NCBI GenBank assembly: GCA_011525945.1
Contig: WYBJ01000226.1
Span: forward strand, 1 to 32,419
Direction of reading: 5' to 3'
From: Burkholderiaceae bacterium
Lineage (GTDB): Bacteria > Pseudomonadota > Gammaproteobacteria > Burkholderiales > WYBJ01
DNA length: 32,419 nt
The notes under the pieces were generated by a model. The model saw only the letters and a list, made by a program, of their open reading frames with translations, made no database searches and was not told the DNA's origin. Shown here piece after piece: positions 16,815-23,986 of this stretch. A program made the position numbers and the translations under genes. The stretch's first letter is position 1; every line of letters begins with the position of its first letter.

Positions 16815-17741
16815 ATGTCGATGGCCGATCGCGACGGCTGGATCTGGCAGGACGGGAAGCTACGGCCGTGGCGCGAGGCGACCACTCACGTGCTCACGCA
16901 TACAATGCACTACGGCATGGGTGTGTTCGAAGGCGTGCGCGCCTACAAGACCGCCCAGGGAACCGCGGTATTCCGGTTGCGCGAACACACCGACCGGCTG
17001 TTCCGTTCGGCGCACATCAACGGCATGAAGCTTCCCTACGAGAAGAGCGTCATCTTCGAAGCGCAGCGCGAGGTGGTGCGCGCCAACAATCTCGACGAGT
17101 GCTACATCCGTCCGATCGCCTTCTACGGCTCGGAGGCGATGGGTATCAATACCGCCAAGTGCTCGGTGCATGTCGCGATCGCCGCCTGGGCCTGGGGCGC
17201 CTATCTCGGCCCGGAGGCGCTGGAAAACGGCATCCGCGTCAAGACCTCCTCCTACGCGCGCCACCATGTCAACGTCACCATGTGTCGCGCCAAGTCGGTC
17301 GGCACCTACATGAACTCGATTCTCGCCAACCAGGAAGCGCACCAGGACGGCTACGACGAGGCGCTGCTGCTCGACGTCGACGGCTTCGTCGCCGAGGGCT
17401 CGGGCGAGAATATCTTTCTCGTAAAGAACGGCAAGTTGTACGAGCCTGAACTCACGTCCGCGCTCGAGGGGATCACGCGCGATGCGGTCATCACGCTCGC
17501 GCGCGAAGCCGGCATCGAGGTCATTGCCAAGCGCATTACGCGTGACGAGGTCTACAGCGCCGACGAAGCGTTCTTCACCGGCACCGCTGCCGAAGTTACG
17601 CCGATCCGGGAACTCGACCGCCGCACCATCGGAGCCGGCCGTCGCGGCCCTGTCACCGAAAAACTGCAGAGCATGTTTTTCGACTGCGTAAGCGGGCGCG
17701 CGCCGGACCATCGCGACTGGAATACCCCGGTCGCAGCCTGA
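16815..17741 (+). CDS. ilvE: Branched-chain amino acid aminotransferase
   Basis: A PLP-dependent class IV aminotransferase of 308 residues that interconverts valine, leucine and isoleucine with their 2-oxoacids. Family segments are [13 protein letters not shown] near the N-terminus, the PLP lysine (Lys160) in [37 protein letters not shown], the [10 protein letters not shown] phosphate-binding turn and [12 protein letters not shown]. The ATG at 16815 has CAGGGAG about eight bases upstream. An in-frame ATG at 16764 lacks such a site and adds unconserved residues. TAAACT at 16780-16785 is a possible -10. It heads a run with the zinc-finger gene and waaF, with gaps of 12 and 1 bases. Confidence 0.95.
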   Translation: MSMADRDGWIWQDGKLRPWREATTHVLTHTMHYGMGVFEGVRAYKTAQGTAVFRLREHTDRLFRSAHINGMKLPYEKSVIFEAQREVVRANNLDECYIRPIAFYGSEAMGINTAKCSVHVAIAAWAWGAYLGPEALENGIRVKTSSYARHHVNVTMCRAKSVGTYMNSILANQEAHQDGYDEALLLDVDGFVAEGSGENIFLVKNGKLYEPELTSALEGITRDAVITLAREAGIEVIAKRITRDEVYSADEAFFTGTAAEVTPIRELDRRTIGAGRRGPVTEKLQSMFFDCVSGRAPDHRDWNTPVAA

Positions 17742-17753
17742 TCGTCGCGTACC

Positions 17754-17957
17754 ATGGACGACAACGCAGTCCGCAGACCGATTTGCATCGAGGTCACCGA
17801 CAAGGATTTGCCGCTGCACTGTCCGACGCCGGCGATGGCGCTGTGGAACTCGCACCCGCGCGTGTTTCTCGACATAGAACGGACCGGTGAGGCGATGTGC
17901 CCGTATTGCGGCACGCGCTTCTCGTACCAGGGTGAGGGCAGGCACCAGGGGCACTGA
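17754..17957 (+). CDS. CHCC-type zinc-finger protein
   Basis: A 67-residue protein with the zf-CHCC pattern. The likely ligands are Cys23, His34, Cys49 and Cys52 (MCPYCGTRF). The fold is shared with the NDUFS6 subunit of mitochondrial complex I, but the job of the bacterial stand-alone form is not established. It follows ilvE by 12 bases and its stop is one base before the waaF GTG, so the three are very likely cotranscribed. The adjacency to ilvE and waaF is common in betaproteobacteria. Confidence 0.88.
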   Translation: MDDNAVRRPICIEVTDKDLPLHCPTPAMALWNSHPRVFLDIERTGEAMCPYCGTRFSYQGEGRHQGH

Positions 17958-17958
17958 G

Positions 17959-19029
17959 GTGCCGGTCGCCTCGGCGGGCGCGGTAGCCGGCAAGGCGACG
18001 CGTGTGCTGGTAGTCGGACCATCGTGGGTGGGCGACACGGTCCTGGCGCAGCCGTTGCTCGTGCGTCTGCACGAGCGCTCCCCCGGCCTCGTGCTCGACG
18101 TTCTCGCACCGCCCTGGACGGCGCCTCTGGTGCGCCGCATGCCCGAGGTGAACGAGGTCATCGAAAACCCGTTCCGGCACGGCGAGCTGAAGGTGTTCGC
18201 GCGCCGCCGCCTGGGGCTCGAGTTGCGCAAGCGGGGCTACCAGCGCGCCATCGTCCTGCCCAATTCGCTCAAATCCGCATTGCCGCCGTTGTTCGCCGCC
18301 ATCGCACGACGCACGGGCTATCGCGGCGAGCTGCGTGCGGGGATACTGAACGACGTGCGCCGCCTGGACGAGGCGCGTCTGCCGCTGCTGGTGGAACGCT
18401 TCGCCGCCCTGGCCGAAGCACCCGGCACGCCCTTGCGGCGCCCTGTCCCGCGGCCGCGCCTGCGCGCCGACCCGATCAACCGCTCGCACGCGCTCGATCG
18501 CCTGCGGCTCGCCACCGATCAGCCCGTGGTCGCCTTCTGCCCCGGTGCGGAATACGGTGAGGCGAAACGCTGGCCAGCGGAGCATTTCGCGGCGCTCGCC
18601 GGTCGCGTCCTTGCCGCCGGTGCCCAAGTCTGGCTGTTCGGCTCGGCCAATGACACAAGCATCGGCGAGGCCATCGCGAACCGCTGCGAGCTGCCGGGCG
18701 TCGCCAACCTGTGCGGCCGGACCTCGCTCGCCGACGCGGCCGATCTACTGTCATTGGCCGCGGTCGTGGTCAGCAACGATTCCGGCTTGATGCACGTCGC
18801 AGCCGCGCTCGACCGGCCGCTGGTGGCGCTGTACGGATCGAGCAGTCCAGGCTATACGCCGCCACTTGCACCCGAGGCCCGGGTGCTGACGCTCGCACTG
18901 CCATGCAGTCCCTGCTTCGAGCGCGTCTGTCCGCTGGGGCACTTCAAGTGCCTGCGCGATCTCGCGCCGGAGCGAGTGTGGCGCGAGATCGAGGCCGTCA
19001 CCGCTGGTGGCTGGGCCCGCTCCTGCTAG
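17959..19029 (+). CDS. waaF: ADP-heptose:LPS heptosyltransferase II
   Basis: A GT9-family glycosyltransferase of 356 residues that adds the second heptose to the LPS inner core on the cytoplasmic face. It has the N-terminal GPSWVGDTVLAQPLL motif, the donor-site CPGAEYGEAKRWPAEHFA, and the C-terminal NDSGLMHVAAAL with LVALYGSSSPGYTPPL. The CPLGHFKCL near the end is typical of WaaF rather than WaaC. The start is GTG at 17959, directly after the TGA of the zinc-finger gene, with CAGGGG upstream as ribosome binding site. The TAG stop (19027-19029) lies within a TAGAAT element that probably drives the next gene. Confidence 0.93.
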   Translation: MPVASAGAVAGKATRVLVVGPSWVGDTVLAQPLLVRLHERSPGLVLDVLAPPWTAPLVRRMPEVNEVIENPFRHGELKVFARRRLGLELRKRGYQRAIVLPNSLKSALPPLFAAIARRTGYRGELRAGILNDVRRLDEARLPLLVERFAALAEAPGTPLRRPVPRPRLRADPINRSHALDRLRLATDQPVVAFCPGAEYGEAKRWPAEHFAALAGRVLAAGAQVWLFGSANDTSIGEAIANRCELPGVANLCGRTSLADAADLLSLAAVVVSNDSGLMHVAAALDRPLVALYGSSSPGYTPPLAPEARVLTLALPCSPCFERVCPLGHFKCLRDLAPERVWREIEAVTAGGWARSC

Positions 19030-19032
19030 AAT
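19024..19032 (+). promoter_or_regulatory. Extended -10 promoter overlapping the waaF stop
   Basis: TGCTAGAAT combines a TGn extension with TAGAAT (five of six to TATAAT). Only eight bases separate it from the ATG at 19041, so a transcript starting at the usual distance would begin at or within a couple of bases of the start codon. Confidence 0.45.
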
Positions 19033-19040
19033 CGCGGCCT

Positions 19041-19478
19041 ATGGCTGCGGCATCATTCACCACGCCACAGGAGGCGGAGCAGGCGTTCTACGAGGCGTTC
19101 CAGCGCGCCGATCTCGATGCGATGATGGCGGTCTGGGCCGAGGATGACGAAGTCTTCTGCGTGCATCCGGGCGGGTCACGCCTGACGGGGCTTGCAGCCA
19201 TACGCGAATCGTTTCGCCAACTCTTCCGAAACGGCGCGAACATGCGTTTCCAGTTGCGCGGCGCGCAGCAGATCCGCGGCGGCCTGCTCGCGGTCCACAG
19301 CGTCTACGAATACATCACGCTGGTGGGCGAGCGCCGGCAAGCAAGCACGGTCGTTGCCACGAATCTGTATGCCAATGCCGGTGGCGGTTGGCGCATGGTG
19401 GGCCATCACGGCTCGCCGGTCGCGAGCGCCGAAGTCGAAGCGCCGGCGGAAAAGAGCATTCCCACCCTGCTGCACTGA
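19041..19478 (+). CDS. NTF2-like (SnoaL/DUF4440-type) protein
   Basis: A 145-residue single-domain protein of the NTF2-like superfamily: an N-terminal helix pair (AEQAFYEAFQRADLDAMMAV), then WAEDDEVFCVHPGG, an HSVYEYITL strand and a closing WRMVGHHGSPV strand. Such domains form a small-molecule pocket and occur in enzymes and binding proteins alike; no function can be assigned. The ATG at 19041 has no Shine-Dalgarno sequence, because the upstream bases are the waaF end and a -10 element. It ends four bases from the convergent DUF4124 gene. Confidence 0.82.
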   Translation: MAAASFTTPQEAEQAFYEAFQRADLDAMMAVWAEDDEVFCVHPGGSRLTGLAAIRESFRQLFRNGANMRFQLRGAQQIRGGLLAVHSVYEYITLVGERRQASTVVATNLYANAGGGWRMVGHHGSPVASAEVEAPAEKSIPTLLH

Positions 19479-19482
19479 GAGC

Positions 19483-20052
19483 CTACTTCGATACTGCCGC
19501 CGGCGCGGGCGCCTTGGCGGCCACGGCCTCCGCGTGGGGCTTTCTCAACTCACGATATCGCGCCAATTCGGCATCGAACTTGGCGTTGATTCTGTCGGTC
19601 TCCTGCTTGCTCTGATTCATCAGGGCGTCGAGCTTTTTCTGGTCGTCGCGCGCGCCTGAGCCCGCCAGCCCGGCCGAGGCCATCCTCAGTGTGTCCTGGT
19701 TGCGTTTGAGCTCGCGCGTTCGCGCCAGCTCGATTTCGCCTTCGTTCGCATAGGTGGACAACAGGGCCGTGTCCTGGCGCTGGCGCTCGAGTTGCTGCCT
19801 GGCTTGCGCATTACGCCGCTCCAGTTCCTCCTCGTTCGGCGCCACCTGCACGGTCTTGGGATGTTCGTTCTTCGCCGCCTGGATACCGGGCTTGCCGCGT
19901 TCTGTGGCGCGGCTCGCGTACCGAGGCGGCACGCTGTCGCCGTAGTGCGTGGTGCCGTGCTCGTCGACCCACTTATACATGGCCGCACCGGCGGGCAAGC
20001 AGACGACGGCGGCAACAAGGCCCGCGAAGAAGGTCATGCACAGAGATTTCAT
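19483..20052 (-). CDS. Exported DUF4124 protein with C-terminal coiled coil
   Basis: A 189-residue secreted protein. The signal peptide spans residues 1 to about 22 (MKSLCMTFFAGLVAAVVCLPAGA). It is followed by the DUF4124 core AMYKWVDEHGTTHYGDSVPP, a short WW-like motif in periplasmic proteins of proteobacteria. The remainder is charged and helical, rich in Glu, Arg and Gln (EEELERRNAQARQQLERQRQD and onward), with heptad-like spacing, and probably forms a coiled coil. I chose the ATG at 20052 because it opens the signal peptide and has GGAG six bases upstream. An in-frame start at 20106 would bury the signal peptide. The role is unknown; it may bind the envelope or another periplasmic protein. 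Confidence 0.82.
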   Translation of the reverse strand: MKSLCMTFFAGLVAAVVCLPAGAAMYKWVDEHGTTHYGDSVPPRYASRATERGKPGIQAAKNEHPKTVQVAPNEEELERRNAQARQQLERQRQDTALLSTYANEGEIELARTRELKRNQDTLRMASAGLAGSGARDDQKKLDALMNQSKQETDRINAKFDAELARYRELRKPHAEAVAAKAPAPAAVSK

Positions 20053-20128
20053 TGCAACTCCGGGAATCTGACTCGATAAGGTTCGACGTGACACCGTTCC
20101 AGTCACGCGGTTTGTATTACGGCCGTAC

Positions 20129-20157
20129 CGGCGGGAAGTTTAGCGAGCTTCTCGCCG
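20129..20157. other. Imperfect hairpin in the divergent DUF4124–yheT gap
   Basis: CGGCGGGAAG (20129-20138) can pair with CTTCTCGCCG (20148-20157) through a ten-pair stem with one G·T position and a nine-base loop. It lies in the 212-base gap between the DUF4124 start and the hydrolase start. No run of T follows in either direction, so it is not a standard terminator. Confidence 0.4.
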
Positions 20158-20264
20158 CCATGCGAAAAGCGTCGTCGCAGCCCGGTCGTGGTTGCAGCAC
20201 CGCCTCGGATGCATCGGCGCAGATGAAAATCGTGTTCTTGCAACGAGGCACGTACACTGCCAGC

Positions 20265-21317
20265 ATGAGCGAATTCGACACCCGCGGACGCGCCGACGAG
20301 GATGCGCGAGGCGGCTACCACCCGCCGCAGTGGCTGCGCAATGCGCATCTGCAAACGCTCTACGCCGCCTGCGTCGCGCCCTGCCCGCGCATCGTGTGGC
20401 GGCGCAGCCGCTGGGCTACGCCGGATGGGGACTTCGTCGATCTCGACTGGCTGGCGTCGACGCATCGCTCGACGAGCGCACGCGGACCCTCGCCGCCTCT
20501 AATCGTTCTGTTTCACGGACTCGAGGGTAACTCGGGCAGTCGTTACGCGCGTGCACTCATGCATGCGATCGACCGCCACGGCTGGCGCGGGGTGGTCGTC
20601 CACTTCCGTGGCTGCAGCGGCGAGCCGAACCTGCTGCCGCGCGCGTACCACAGCGGTGATTCGGCCGAAATCGACTGGATTCTGCGACGCCTGCGCGCCG
20701 ACCATGCGGGAGCGCTGGCCGCTTGCGCGGTATCGCTTGGCGGCAACGCACTGCTCAAATGGCTGGGCGAGCGCGGCCGTGCTGCCTGCGCAGTATTGGA
20801 TGTCGCGTGCGCGATATCGGCGCCGATCGATCTCACGGCGGCAGGCATGGCGCTCGAACACGGATTCAACCGACTCTATACATGGAACTTCCTGCGCACA
20901 CTCAAGCGCAAAGGCCGGCAGAAGCTGCGCGCCTTTCCCGGGCTCCTGGACGCCGCCGCGCTACGCCGCGCCCGGACGCTGCGCGCATTCGATGATCACG
21001 TGACGGCGCCCTTGCACGGCTTCGCCGACGCCGACGATTACTGGGCCCGGTCGAGCAGCAAGCCGTGGTTGCGCCACATCGCCGTGCCCACGCTCGTTCT
21101 CAACGCCCGCGACGATCCATTCCTGCCGCAGGACGCGCTGCCGAATGTGGCCGACGTATCGGCTGCCGTCACACTGGAACAACCGGCGCACGGTGGCCAC
21201 GGCGCATTCGTGCGCGGCCGCTTTCCGGGTTCGCTCGATTGGATGCCGGCGCGCGTGCTCGACTTCATCCGAGCGGAGTTGCTGCGCGCTCCGGGGCGCG
21301 ATCGCGGCATGGCATAA
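20265..21317 (+). CDS. YheT family alpha/beta hydrolase
   Basis: A 350-residue serine hydrolase of the YheT (ABHD1/3-like) family. It opens with the family stretch YHPPQWLRNAHLQTLYA. It has an oxyanion-hole FHGLEGNS (about 83-90), the nucleophile Ser157 in CAVSLGGNAL, an acid in LNARDDPFLP and the histidine in PAHGGHGAF. The substrate is not established; related proteins act on lipids or esters. I chose the ATG at 20265, just ahead of conserved sequence. The frame stays open back to 20052, but that part shows no family residues. A weak -10-like TACACT (20253-20258) lies so near the ATG that the leader may be very short. The phosphomannomutase gene follows after 28 bases. Confidence 0.87.
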   Translation: MSEFDTRGRADEDARGGYHPPQWLRNAHLQTLYAACVAPCPRIVWRRSRWATPDGDFVDLDWLASTHRSTSARGPSPPLIVLFHGLEGNSGSRYARALMHAIDRHGWRGVVVHFRGCSGEPNLLPRAYHSGDSAEIDWILRRLRADHAGALAACAVSLGGNALLKWLGERGRAACAVLDVACAISAPIDLTAAGMALEHGFNRLYTWNFLRTLKRKGRQKLRAFPGLLDAAALRRARTLRAFDDHVTAPLHGFADADDYWARSSSKPWLRHIAVPTLVLNARDDPFLPQDALPNVADVSAAVTLEQPAHGGHGAFVRGRFPGSLDWMPARVLDFIRAELLRAPGRDRGMA

Positions 21318-21318
21318 T
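21310..21318 (+). promoter_or_regulatory. Extended -10 promoter candidate for the phosphomannomutase gene
   Basis: TGGCATAAT, a TGn extension plus CATAAT (five of six to TATAAT), overlaps the stop codon of the YheT-type gene. Transcription would start near 21325, about 20 bases before the ATG at 21346, leaving room for the GAGG ribosome binding site at 21333-21336. Confidence 0.4.
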
Positions 21319-21345
21319 TTTCCTCCCACCACGAGGCACTCGAAC

Positions 21346-22722
21346 ATGACTCATATCGCACCGGAGATCTTCAAGGCCTACGACATCCGCGGCATCGTCG
21401 ACAAGACACTCACCGGCGGAGGTGTGGAAACCATAGGGCGCGCGATCGGTTCGGAGGCGCGCGCGCGCGCCGTGACAGCCGTCGTGATCGGCCGCGACGG
21501 CCGCCTATCGGGGCCAACGCTGAGCACCGCGCTGGCGCGCGGGCTGCAGGCAAGCGGCGTCGACGTGATCGATATCGGCCAGGTGCCGACCCCGGTGGTC
21601 TACTTCGCCGCCCACCAGCTTGGTACGCAATCCGGCGTCGCCGTCACCGGCAGCCACAATCCACCCGATTACAACGGGCTGAAGATGGTGCTTGCGGGCG
21701 AAACGCTCGCGGGCGAAGCAATCCAGGCGCTACGACGGCGGATCGAAGCCGGCGATCTCACGGCCGGTCAGGGCAACTACACCGCGCGGCCGATCGTCGA
21801 CGCGTATGTCGAGCGCATCGTTTCCGACGTCAAGCTCGCGCGCAAGATGAAGATCGCGGTGGACTGCGGCAACGGCGTGGCGGGCGCCGTTGCGCCGATG
21901 CTTTATCGCAAGATGGGCTGTGAGGTGATCGAGCTGTTTTGCGAAGTCGACGGCACTTTCCCCAACCATCATCCCGATCCGTCGGTGCCGAAGAACCTGC
22001 ACGACCTCATCCGCACCCTCGAGACTTCGGACGCTGAGTTGGGGCTCGCGTTCGACGGCGATGGCGATCGGCTCGGCGTGGTGACCAAGCGCGGCAAGAT
22101 CATCTATCCGGATCGCCAGCTCATGCTGTTCGCCAAGGACGTGCTGTCGCGCAACCCCGGAGCGCTCATCATCTACGACGTCAAGTCGACGCGCAACCTC
22201 GCGCCCTGGATCGATCGTCACGGCGGCAAGCCGCTGCTATGGAAGACGGGGCATTCGTTCGTGAAATCGAAGATGCGCGAAACCGGAGCCGCGCTCGCCG
22301 GTGAAATGAGCGGGCATGTATTCTTCAAGGAACGCTGGTACGGCTTCGACGATGGTCTCTACGCCGGCGCGCGCCTGTTGGAGATCGTCAGCCGCGAGGC
22401 CGATCCGAGCAGCGTGCTGGAAGCGTTGCCCGATGCCGTCAGCACTCCGGAGCTGCAGATCAAGCTCGACGAGGGCGAGAACTACGCGCTCATCGACAAG
22501 CTGCAGAAGAGCGCCAGGTTCACCGCCGCGCGCGAAGTGATCCGCATCGATGGCCTGCGCGTCGAGTACGCCGATGGCTTCGGCCTCGCGCGCTCGTCGA
22601 ACACGACGCCGGTCATCGTGCTGCGCTTCGAAGCCGACGACCAGGAGGCGCTGAGACGCATCCAGGAGGATTTCCGGCGCGTCATCACCGCGGTCAAGCC
22701 CGACGCCGTGCTGCCTTTTTAG
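21346..22722 (+). CDS. algC: Phosphomannomutase/phosphoglucomutase
   Basis: An alpha-D-phosphohexomutase of 458 residues, the usual length for AlgC/ManB-type enzymes. It interconverts the 6- and 1-phosphates of mannose or glucose to supply nucleotide sugars for LPS and exopolysaccharide. The four signature sites are present: the phosphoserine loop TGSHNPPDYNG (Ser103), the metal loop FDGDGDR, the sugar-binding GEMSGHVFF and the C-terminal phosphate-binding RSSNTTP. The start has GAGG about nine bases upstream. Assignment to the dual-specificity PMM/PGM group rests on overall resemblance. It ends two bases from the convergent rlmM. Confidence 0.93.
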   Translation: MTHIAPEIFKAYDIRGIVDKTLTGGGVETIGRAIGSEARARAVTAVVIGRDGRLSGPTLSTALARGLQASGVDVIDIGQVPTPVVYFAAHQLGTQSGVAVTGSHNPPDYNGLKMVLAGETLAGEAIQALRRRIEAGDLTAGQGNYTARPIVDAYVERIVSDVKLARKMKIAVDCGNGVAGAVAPMLYRKMGCEVIELFCEVDGTFPNHHPDPSVPKNLHDLIRTLETSDAELGLAFDGDGDRLGVVTKRGKIIYPDRQLMLFAKDVLSRNPGALIIYDVKSTRNLAPWIDRHGGKPLLWKTGHSFVKSKMRETGAALAGEMSGHVFFKERWYGFDDGLYAGARLLEIVSREADPSSVLEALPDAVSTPELQIKLDEGENYALIDKLQKSARFTAAREVIRIDGLRVEYADGFGLARSSNTTPVIVLRFEADDQEALRRIQEDFRRVITAVKPDAVLPF

Positions 22723-22724
22723 CG

Positions 22725-23768
22725 CTACAACCGCCGCAGGTGGCCGGTAACCTCGTCGCGATCGTGGTAGAGGTGCTTGAAGCGCAGCACGTGATCGCCG
22801 TCGGCGCGGACAAGGACCCTCTCGATCACATCGTGACAGCGCTGCACCTCGCGCCAGCGATCCTTCCCGGGAAGCTTCAGATTGAAAATCGTCTCGCGGC
22901 ACCAGCGCCGTGCGACCCACTGTGCAACCAGAGCGGCAATGCGGGCCGGTGCGGCGACCACGTCGCACACCATCCAGTCGACCGGTAGCTCGGGGCGGAA
23001 GCGAAACGCATCTTCGCGCCGGTGCTCGACCAGTTGGGTAGCCATGACTTCCGGTGCGATCGGACCGTTGTCGACGGCAACCACCCGCACGCCTCGTGCT
23101 GCAAGCACCTGGCTCCATCCGCCCGGCGACGCGCCGAGATCGATCGCCACGCGGCCCGCGCGCATCCGCCCCGGCAAGTCGTCCTCGCCGATGAAGAGCA
23201 TGAGGGCCTCGAGCAGCTTGAGCCCCGAGCGACTCGGGGCGCCTGCCGGATAACGCAGCCTCGGAATGCCCATCGGCCACGGCGAGCTGTTGCCCGGTTC
23301 GGAGGTGCCGAGCACGATCCGATGGCGGTCGAGCAGACAAACGTGCAGCCTCGGGCCTCGACCCGAGGTGACACCGGCCGTGCCAAGTGCTTCCCGCAGC
23401 GACTCGATCAAACCGCGTGCGCCGGCCAGCAACTGCCTCGCAGCGTCGGCGTCCGGCGCCTCCAGCCACACGACGCAGAAGCGCCGCCCCATCTGCCTGA
23501 TCGCAGCGACAATCGCCGGCAGTCGCTCCAGCGGCGCCGGCACCTCCAGCAGGCGGGCCTGCGTCAGCATCTGCCGGCTGAATACGAGCTCGCCGAAATC
23601 CGGCGTCCATTCGCGCCTTCTGCCGCCCCCGGCCGCAGGCCACCACAGAACCAGCGCTTCGCCCGTGCGGTATTCCCAGCGCCCATGCGCGCCGGCCATT
23701 GCCGCCGCTGCGGACAACTCGGCGACGCAATCGGCCTCGAACCCGACCCGACAGTAAAAGAGCAGCAT
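22725..23768 (-). CDS. rlmM: 23S rRNA (cytidine-2498-2'-O)-methyltransferase
   Basis: RlmM (YgdE) methylates the ribose of C2498 in 23S rRNA using SAM. The 347-residue protein has an N-terminal THUMP-like region (MLLFYCRVGFEADCVAEL) and a C-terminal Rossmann methyltransferase domain. That domain has the SAM motif DLGASPGGWSQVLAARG, an acidic VDNGP strand end, DWMVCDVV and a late KLPGKDRW segment supplying the catalytic lysine. I chose the ATG at 23768, since the further in-frame start at 23798 adds only a Gly/Ala-rich leader. The stop-to-stop gap with the phosphomannomutase gene is two bases. Confidence 0.93.
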   Translation of the reverse strand: MLLFYCRVGFEADCVAELSAAAAMAGAHGRWEYRTGEALVLWWPAAGGGRRREWTPDFGELVFSRQMLTQARLLEVPAPLERLPAIVAAIRQMGRRFCVVWLEAPDADAARQLLAGARGLIESLREALGTAGVTSGRGPRLHVCLLDRHRIVLGTSEPGNSSPWPMGIPRLRYPAGAPSRSGLKLLEALMLFIGEDDLPGRMRAGRVAIDLGASPGGWSQVLAARGVRVVAVDNGPIAPEVMATQLVEHRREDAFRFRPELPVDWMVCDVVAAPARIAALVAQWVARRWCRETIFNLKLPGKDRWREVQRCHDVIERVLVRADGDHVLRFKHLYHDRDEVTGHLRRL

Positions 23769-23986
23769 GCGATCTGCACCGGCGCCGGCGCCAACCATCA
23801 GGCGCGGAACCGATTGCGCATCAGGTGACGCGCAGTTTCTGCGTGCGCTTCATGCCGGGATCGGCGCCGTTGCCCGGTGTCCGCGGCACGGCAACGCGCC
23901 CATCGGGCCGGTTCGATGCGCAATCCCGGCGGACTCTGCGCTTCCCGACCACGTTACGCGCAATGCCGCGGACGTTCACCCGCAGC
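23769..23986. other. Gene-poor gap between rlmM and ggt with one hairpin
   Basis: No recognisable gene in these 218 bases. CGTTGCC (23868-23874) and GGCAACG (23890-23896) form a seven-pair stem with a 15-base loop. No T-run follows on the minus strand, so a terminator for ggt is not demonstrated. A minus-strand reading frame ends at 23821, but it shows no start signal or family likeness. Confidence 0.35.

Noticed and set aside
23821..23970. Possible small minus-strand gene between ggt and rlmM (ends …MKRTQKLRVT)
   Set aside because: No ribosome binding site, no clear start and no family likeness. The frame continues antisense-like into ggt.
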